Below are positions 63,732-64,000 of a stretch of DNA of 64,000 nucleotides, piece by piece. Source of the DNA: Mycobacterium palustre (GTDB lineage Bacteria; Actinomycetota; Actinomycetes; Mycobacteriales; Mycobacteriaceae); the NCBI RefSeq assembly GCF_002101785.1, contig NZ_LQPJ01000098.1, positions 1 through 64,000 on the forward strand, in the 5' to 3' direction. Made by a program: the position numbers and the translations under genes. The notes under the pieces are model-generated. The model saw only the letters and a list, made by a program, of their open reading frames with translations. It searched no databases and was not told the origin of the DNA. Within the stretch, counting starts at the first letter, position 1. Each line of letters begins with the position of its first letter.

Positions 63732-64000
63732 CTACTCATGGTCTGAATGTCGAAGCCAAATGAATTCGGTCACGGCGCTGCCCGCTTCTTGGGCCTTCGT
63801 CTCGTACTTGGTGGTGGGCCGGGCGACCGAGATCGGCAGGCGGTCGCCCGGCTCGGCGCGTCGCAGCCGCGGTTCGGCGTCACCGACGTCGCCGATGTGC
63901 TCGGCGTAGCCGGGGTGGTCCGTGGCGGCGTGCAGGACACCGCCAGGGAGTAGCCGGTCGGCGATCAGGCCAATCGTGCCGGTTTGCAGGAACCGGCGCT
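63732..64000 (-). CDS. trmB: TrmB, right-arm copy, cut by the window end
   Basis: Only the last 89 codons and the stop are in the window (from near RRFLQTGTIGLIAD to the end LRHSDHE). They match the left copy exactly. The fact that it continues to the last base shows that the inverted repeat is longer than the window allows me to see. Confidence 0.7.
   Translation of the reverse strand, partial: RRFLQTGTIGLIADRLLPGGVLHAATDHPGYAEHIGDVGDAEPRLRRAEPGDRLPISVARPTTKYETKAQEAGSAVTEFIWLRHSDHE

Larger units (their letters stand above)
47989..64000 (-). repeat. Right arm of giant spacerless inverted repeat
   Basis: This is the reverse complement of 31977-47988 and carries mirrored copies of all genes from the PE gene back to the 3' end of trmB, where the window ends. 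Arm 2 differs at 53838, 53861 and 59503. All three differences change the protein for the worse or put in a stop, and none is shared with the conserved reading in arm 1. Confidence 0.97.

Noticed and set aside
1-64000. tRNA, rRNA, insertion sequences, phage attachment sites
   Set aside because: I saw no cloverleaf-like sequence, rRNA segment, transposase gene or integrase in either strand.

Overview
The window is chromosomal DNA from a high-GC, slow-growing Mycobacterium. Evidence includes two PE_PGRS-type genes, MmpL3 and MmpL11, GTP-dependent PEPCK, a WS/DGAT acyltransferase, several FadD/FadE/EchA genes and MIRU-like repeats. From left to right the gene order is, with insertions and one loss, the reverse of the M. 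tuberculosis segment from Rv0227c down to Rv0198c, recalled from memory. Inserted genes and the presence of PE_PGRS argue against the M. tuberculosis complex itself. I cannot name the species.

Region 1 (1-7.3 kb) holds envelope genes: a DUF3068 membrane protein (Rv0227c-like), a polytopic membrane protein (Rv0226c-like), a GT4 glycosyltransferase (Rv0225-like), a methyltransferase and an aldehyde dehydrogenase. A decayed stretch lies at 4.3-4.9 kb. MIRU-like elements abut the start codons of the DUF3068 and aldehyde dehydrogenase genes. Region 2 (7.3-11.8 kb) is an accessory insert relative to M. tuberculosis: a TetR regulator, a 98-residue protein, an acyl-CoA synthetase and a PE_PGRS gene. 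Region 3 (11.9-28.5 kb) is a lipid-metabolism block: echA1, a WS/DGAT enzyme, lipC, a molybdopterin oxidoreductase pair, a methyltransferase, lipW, an amidohydrolase/CoA-transferase/double-hotdog operon, fadE3, a CD225-like protein, an ECH-like protein, fadD4 and pckA. The nadR-Rv0213c pair expected between fadD4 and pckA is absent. Region 4 (28.7-48 kb) has a pair of GTPase-like proteins, trmB, an NYN-domain protein, mmpL3, an AI-2E family permease, a UPF0104-like membrane protein, an Rv0203-like haem-binding protein, mmpL11, a small HTH-like protein, omamB/omamA, zmp1, a foreign-looking glycosyltransferase and the start of a PE_PGRS gene.

The dominant feature is a spacerless inverted repeat. 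Positions 31977-47988 are repeated in reverse complement as 47989-64000, so each base x pairs with 95977-x. The second arm runs off the window. I found only three differences between the arms. One puts a stop codon into the second AI-2E permease copy and two change adjacent parts of the second mmpL11 copy. The axis lies in the first codons of a PGRS domain. Arm 1 is collinear with conserved mycobacterial synteny and arm 2 is not. The simplest reading is a fold-back or mis-joined assembly at a GC-rich PGRS sequence; a real giant palindrome would be extraordinary and needs raw-read proof. Genes in arm 2 should not be counted as second copies until that is settled.

Functionally, region 4 concentrates trehalose-monomycolate export (MmpL3), haem uptake candidates (Rv0203-like, MmpL11), Mce-accessory proteins (OmamA/B) and a zinc metalloprotease. 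Regions 1-3 add envelope glycosylation and fatty-acid, wax ester and acyl-CoA metabolism, with PEPCK linking to gluconeogenesis.
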